A stretch of DNA of 64,000 bases from DATGJX01 sp035279385 (GTDB lineage Bacteria; Vulcanimicrobiota; Vulcanimicrobiia; Vulcanimicrobiales; Vulcanimicrobiaceae): the NCBI GenBank assembly GCA_035279385.1, contig DATEHZ010000061.1, forward strand, positions 1 through 64,000, read 5' to 3'. How positions within the stretch are numbered: the first letter of the stretch is position 1; each line of letters starts with the position of its first letter. A model generated the notes under the pieces. The model did no database searches. It was not told the DNA's origin and saw only the letters and a program-made list of their open reading frames with translations. Shown piece after piece: positions 61,506-64,000 of this stretch. The position numbers were made by a program, and so were the translations under genes.

Positions 61506-61535
61506 TTGTGGTTATCAGTCTAGCAGTTATGCTGC
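61506..61535. repeat. attR of the serine-integrase element
   Basis: Arm TTGTGGTTATC (61506-61516), 14 bp, then core GCTGC (61531-61535). With attL it forms a palindromic attP whose centre is the TG of the core. Confidence 0.8.
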
Positions 61536-61780
61536 GCCATCTGCACGTCGCGCAGCGTATTGACTTCGCGCATTTGCTCCGACTTCTCGTCCATCATCTC
61601 GTCGAACGCTTGCGACTGCAGTTGCATCTGTTCCTGATGATGGATTTGCTGCGCGTACATGCCGAGTTGAAAGAGCTCGTCGCCGTTGTTCATGCCGTTC
61701 AGCGCGAGGTTCGATCCGATGTTCGTCGCGCCGCTGAGCAGCGTCGAGCCGATGCTCAGTAAGGTCGGAAGATATGACAT
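61520..61780 (-). CDS. Small helical host protein, C-terminus replaced by the element
   Basis: An 86-aa protein: hydrophobic N-terminus (LPTLLSIGSTLLSGATNIGSN), Gln/Met-rich helix and FDEMMDEKSEQMREVNTLRD. Its last three codons (HNC, stop) come from the element; without it the frame continues into RKADNQITKKFIESITE at 42050. AAAGGAG lies 7 nt before ATG 61780. Function unknown; fourth gene of the transglycosylase operon. Confidence 0.8.
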   Translation of the reverse strand: MSYLPTLLSIGSTLLSGATNIGSNLALNGMNNGDELFQLGMYAQQIHHQEQMQLQSQAFDEMMDEKSEQMREVNTLRDVQMAQHNC

Positions 61781-61793
61781 GGTGAGCGCTCCT

Positions 61794-62072
61794 TTATGCG
61801 GCGATGGATTCCGGATCGACGAGCGATGCAAAATCCGCATGCGCTTTCGCGAACGACGAGAGCGCGTTGACGTTGTGCTGCTCGAGCGGGTTTTCCGCAG
61901 CGAGCTGTGCGAGAAGCGGCGACTGCGCCGATGCGCCGGCGTTCGACGCGCCGCTATCGGAAAAGCACGTTATGGCTCCGGCGCCGGCCGCGATAACGGG
62001 GTTGCCGGTTTCCGCCAGCGTTTCCAGGCCCGTCGTGATGCCTTTCACGATGCCTCCAAGACTCAAGTGCAT
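61794..62072 (-). CDS. Small hypothetical protein
   Basis: A 92-aa protein, LSLGGIVKGITTGLETLAETG, then a Ser/Ala segment and helical QHNVNALSSFAKAHADFA. AAAGGAG precedes ATG 62072. Shares the wording NALxSFA with the transglycosylase C-terminus (NALFSFASM), which may be a common recognition tail. Confidence 0.65.
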   Translation of the reverse strand: MHLSLGGIVKGITTGLETLAETGNPVIAAGAGAITCFSDSGASNAGASAQSPLLAQLAAENPLEQHNVNALSSFAKAHADFASLVDPESIAA

Positions 62073-62121
62073 GGCAATTGCTCCTTTGAAAGATGTCGCT
62101 GCACTATCACGCGCGGCAACG

Positions 62122-62760
62122 TTAGCTGCTAGAGTCCTCGCCCGAAAAGATGATGGAGCCGAAGTCGACGGCGCAGTCCTGCGGCCGGTGGTGCGTCGAC
62201 TGCGGCGCCGGCGGCGGCTGCATCGAGGCAAAAGAGAAGAGCGCGTTGACGCTGCGCCGTTCGCTCGGGCTTTCCGCGGATGCATCCTCGGTAAGGGCTT
62301 GCTGCGTCGTGCAGGCGAGATTCGCGTAGTGCCGCAGCACGGAATCCGCGTAGCCCAGGCGCGCGCCGTCCGTCCATTGCGTGACGGTGCCCGTTGCACG
62401 CGGGCTGCCTGCGTTGTACGCCGAGAGCGCTTCGTGCACGTCGCCGCCGTACCGCTTGAGCAAACCCGCGATCATGCCGGCAGCATAGTCGGCATTCGCC
62501 CGCGGCTGCATCGCCGCCGCGCTGTTTGCAAATGCGTGAAAGCGATCGTCGATTTGAAAGACGCCGTGCCCGTGACCGCCGTCGCCCACGATGTTGCGTC
62601 CCGCGTTGCTTCCGGGGCCGCCCGTCTCTTGCGCCGCAACCGCTGCAAGCAGTCGCGGATCGAGTCCGTACTTAGCGGCAGCCGCGGCAATGTCGGGCGC
62701 AAATGCGACGCCCGCTTGCGAGAGCGCGCGAGCGCTCTGCGTGATGCTCGAGATACTCAT
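62122..62760 (-). CDS. Lytic transglycosylase (SLT-like)
   Basis: A 212-aa protein with an SLT domain: AAKYGLDPRLLAAVAAQETGG with the catalytic Glu in QETGG, GHGVFQIDDR (usually GLMQI) and LSAYNAGSPRATGTV. It would open peptidoglycan. No signal peptide, suggesting export by a dedicated apparatus, as for transglycosylases of secretion systems. The C-terminal tail after about 150 is Ser/Pro-rich. Confidence 0.8.
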   Translation of the reverse strand: MSISSITQSARALSQAGVAFAPDIAAAAAKYGLDPRLLAAVAAQETGGPGSNAGRNIVGDGGHGHGVFQIDDRFHAFANSAAAMQPRANADYAAGMIAGLLKRYGGDVHEALSAYNAGSPRATGTVTQWTDGARLGYADSVLRHYANLACTTQQALTEDASAESPSERRSVNALFSFASMQPPPAPQSTHHRPQDCAVDFGSIIFSGEDSSS

Positions 62761-62803
62761 GCGTACCCATCACGCCGGACGCCGCGAGCGGCAACGGCGT
62801 AGC

Positions 62804-64000
62804 TTAGGAGCAGCCGTTTGAGGTGAGCAGGACGTAGCCGTCGCTCGAGGCGATGCTCAGCGGGTTCGTGACGCTGCGCCCGTCGATGTCGGCGTACGAA
62901 TGACCCGAAGGCAGCGCCGCATTCACCGCAGTTGCCGGCAGCGAGCCGGAATTGAGCACGACCAGGCCGCCCGAGAACTTGCGATAGTATATGTACGGAC
63001 CGCCCGAATACGGGCCGCACGGCGTCCCGATCTTTGCGTCGTACTCCGGGTAGTTGTGCTCCTGTCCGCCGGTCGAGGGCGACATGTACATGTACGCGCG
63101 GCCTTCGTTCGCCATGAAGTACGCGGCGACGGCGTATTCGCGCTGCGAAATGCTCGTCGACGCTACGCCGCCGAACGAGTCGATGACGTACACCGCAAGC
63201 CCGCGCTGTTGCGCGGCGATCAGATAATCGGTCGTGAATCTGAAGAGATTCGCGTCGCCGGGCGAGGTGTAGCGGCCGCCGCGCGTGTAGCCGTTCTCGT
63301 CGAGAATGCCGTCGGTGTTTTGCAGCAGCGCCTGTTCGTTCGGATCCGAAGGATTTCCGAGCGGATGATTGATGATGATTTTCAGATGATAGGGCGCGAG
63401 CGTCGCATCGTTCTGCACGATATGCCGCGCCGCTTTGACGAACGCCACCATGTCGGCCGTCCATGCGGGGTCGTGAACGCCGCTGTACCGGCGGACGAAC
63501 GTCCCGCTGCGCCAGATACCGCAGGCGAATTCGCCGGGTTTGACGCTTTGCCCGAAATTGGGATTGCCGCCGACCATCGCATCGACGAAGACGATTTGGT
63601 CGATCGCCAGCGCGTTGTGACCGTTGGCAATCGCGCTCGCACCGTTGAGCTGCCGAACTTGGTAATCGATGACGTCCGGATTATGGAAATCGAGCGGCAC
63701 GTCCGCGCGGTCGACGCCGCCCCAGCACGCGAGGTCGTGCGTCGGGTTGCCGCTTGCGTCGCACGCGTACAGAATCCAGTCGGGATGGTTGCTCTGCCAC
63801 CACGCCAGATCGTGCCCCGAAAGAAGCGAGCGGTCTTCCTGCGGGATGAAATAGCGGGAGACCAGCATCCCAGGGTGTACGCTCAGCCACGGCTCGGCCT
63901 GGACGGCGCCCCATACGCCGTCGTAGCGAGCGGCGTCGTTTCGGATCTGCGCGGGCGTCATGAAGCGGTCGAACTCTTGAAAGAGCCCCACCCGGCCGGT
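62804..64000 (-). CDS. GHL15-like putative glycoside hydrolase, 5' partial
   Basis: At least 395 aa, frame open to the window edge, so the N-terminus is missing. RYDGVWGAVQAEPWLSVHPG-type start, WQSNHPDWILYACDASG, LDFHNPDVIDYQV and GILDENGYTRGGRYTSPG fit a TIM-barrel family of hypothetical glycosidases (GHL15). Acidic candidates are Asp in LAIDQIVFVD and Glu in ILDENG. Next to the transglycosylase, it could act on a surface polysaccharide. Confidence 0.55.
   Translation of the reverse strand, partial: TGRVGLFQEFDRFMTPAQIRNDAARYDGVWGAVQAEPWLSVHPGMLVSRYFIPQEDRSLLSGHDLAWWQSNHPDWILYACDASGNPTHDLACWGGVDRADVPLDFHNPDVIDYQVRQLNGASAIANGHNALAIDQIVFVDAMVGGNPNFGQSVKPGEFACGIWRSGTFVRRYSGVHDPAWTADMVAFVKAARHIVQNDATLAPYHLKIIINHPLGNPSDPNEQALLQNTDGILDENGYTRGGRYTSPGDANLFRFTTDYLIAAQQRGLAVYVIDSFGGVASTSISQREYAVAAYFMANEGRAYMYMSPSTGGQEHNYPEYDAKIGTPCGPYSGGPYIYYRKFSGGLVVLNSGSLPATAVNAALPSGHSYADIDGRSVTNPLSIASSDGYVLLTSNGCS

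Larger units (their letters stand above)
42105..61533. mobile_element. 19.4-kb integrated phage-like/plasmid-like element
   Basis: Inserted in the 3' part of a small host gene by a large serine integrase encoded at its left end. It carries an iteron-bearing initiator, XRE regulator, many short overlapping genes, a J-domain protein, secreted cargo, a tape-measure protein and a tyrosine recombinase at its right end. No capsid, portal, terminase, holin or relaxase gene was recognised, so it may be a satellite, a plasmid-prophage or a decayed prophage. Confidence 0.85.

Noticed and set aside
42107..61511. 12-bp inverted repeat CCACAAAGCAAG / CTTGCTTTGTGG as transposon ends
   Set aside because: No transposase or target duplication; the longer palindrome centred on the TG core explains the ends better and restores the host gene.
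1..64000. CRISPR arrays, IS elements, rRNA genes, riboswitches
   Set aside because: Looked for on both strands; no regular spaced repeats, transposases, rRNA segments or recognisable riboswitch cores were seen.

Overview
The window comes from a high-GC bacterial chromosome. Gene order and content (corC-cdd-recO-ruvX-mltG-DUF1292 run, rapZ-yvcK without whiA nearby, encapsulated-style single genes, many lineage-restricted secreted proteins) suggest a deep-branching terrabacterial lineage; I favour Candidatus Eremiobacterota (WPS-2), but this is recognition by style, not proof.

1-6.2 kb is a tightly overlapping operon for envelope and DNA maintenance (DgkA-like tail, CorC, cytidine deaminase, RecO, RuvX, MltG, DUF1292, a diacylglycerol-type glycosyltransferase, DoxX). 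6.0-8.6 kb is a tRNA cluster (Ser-GCT, Arg-ACG, Met, Arg-CCG, Ser-CGA) with tadA, whose product modifies tRNA-Arg(ACG). 8.6-37.6 kb is ordinary chromosome: glucan phosphorylase, a CPA2 antiporter, M20 amidohydrolase, aroA, a GGDEF protein, an unusual amino-acid-permease/GH35 glycosidase fusion, a YCII/ECF42-type sigma pair, a cbs-cgl transsulfuration pair, glycerate kinase, rapZ-yvcK, a PDZ-7TM-GAF membrane protein and rnpB (RNase P RNA, minus strand).

38.0-40.6 kb is a small integrated island: a 20-bp copy of the 3' end of tRNA-Ala(GGC) lies 2.5 kb from the tRNA, and between the two copies are only a YaaC-like gene and a membrane/coiled-coil gene.

42.1-61.5 kb is a 19.4-kb integrated element. 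Its ends can be reconstructed: joining them gives a 56-bp palindromic attP (11-bp arms TTGTGGTTATC / GATAACCACAA, 34 bp between, TG exactly central), while joining the flanks restores in frame the truncated 3' end of a host gene. The element carries a large serine integrase, a replication-initiator-like gene with internal iterons, an XRE regulator behind a promoter-plus-hairpin leader, a cluster of small overlapping genes, a J-domain protein, secreted/lipoprotein cargo, a lone phage tape-measure protein and, at the right end, a tyrosine recombinase. No capsid, portal or terminase gene was recognised. Five 21-bp sites of the form CCGATAA-N7-TTATCGG, with unrelated 7-nt centres, punctuate its right half every 2.4-3.3 kb, four of them between genes; they look either like Xer/dif-type recombination sites that delimit gene modules or like dispersed repressor sites (stoperators). 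This is my best candidate for an undescribed system.

61.5-64 kb returns to the host operon interrupted by the element: a GHL15-like glycosidase, a lytic transglycosylase and small helical proteins, whose last member lies beyond the element at 41.8-42.05 kb.
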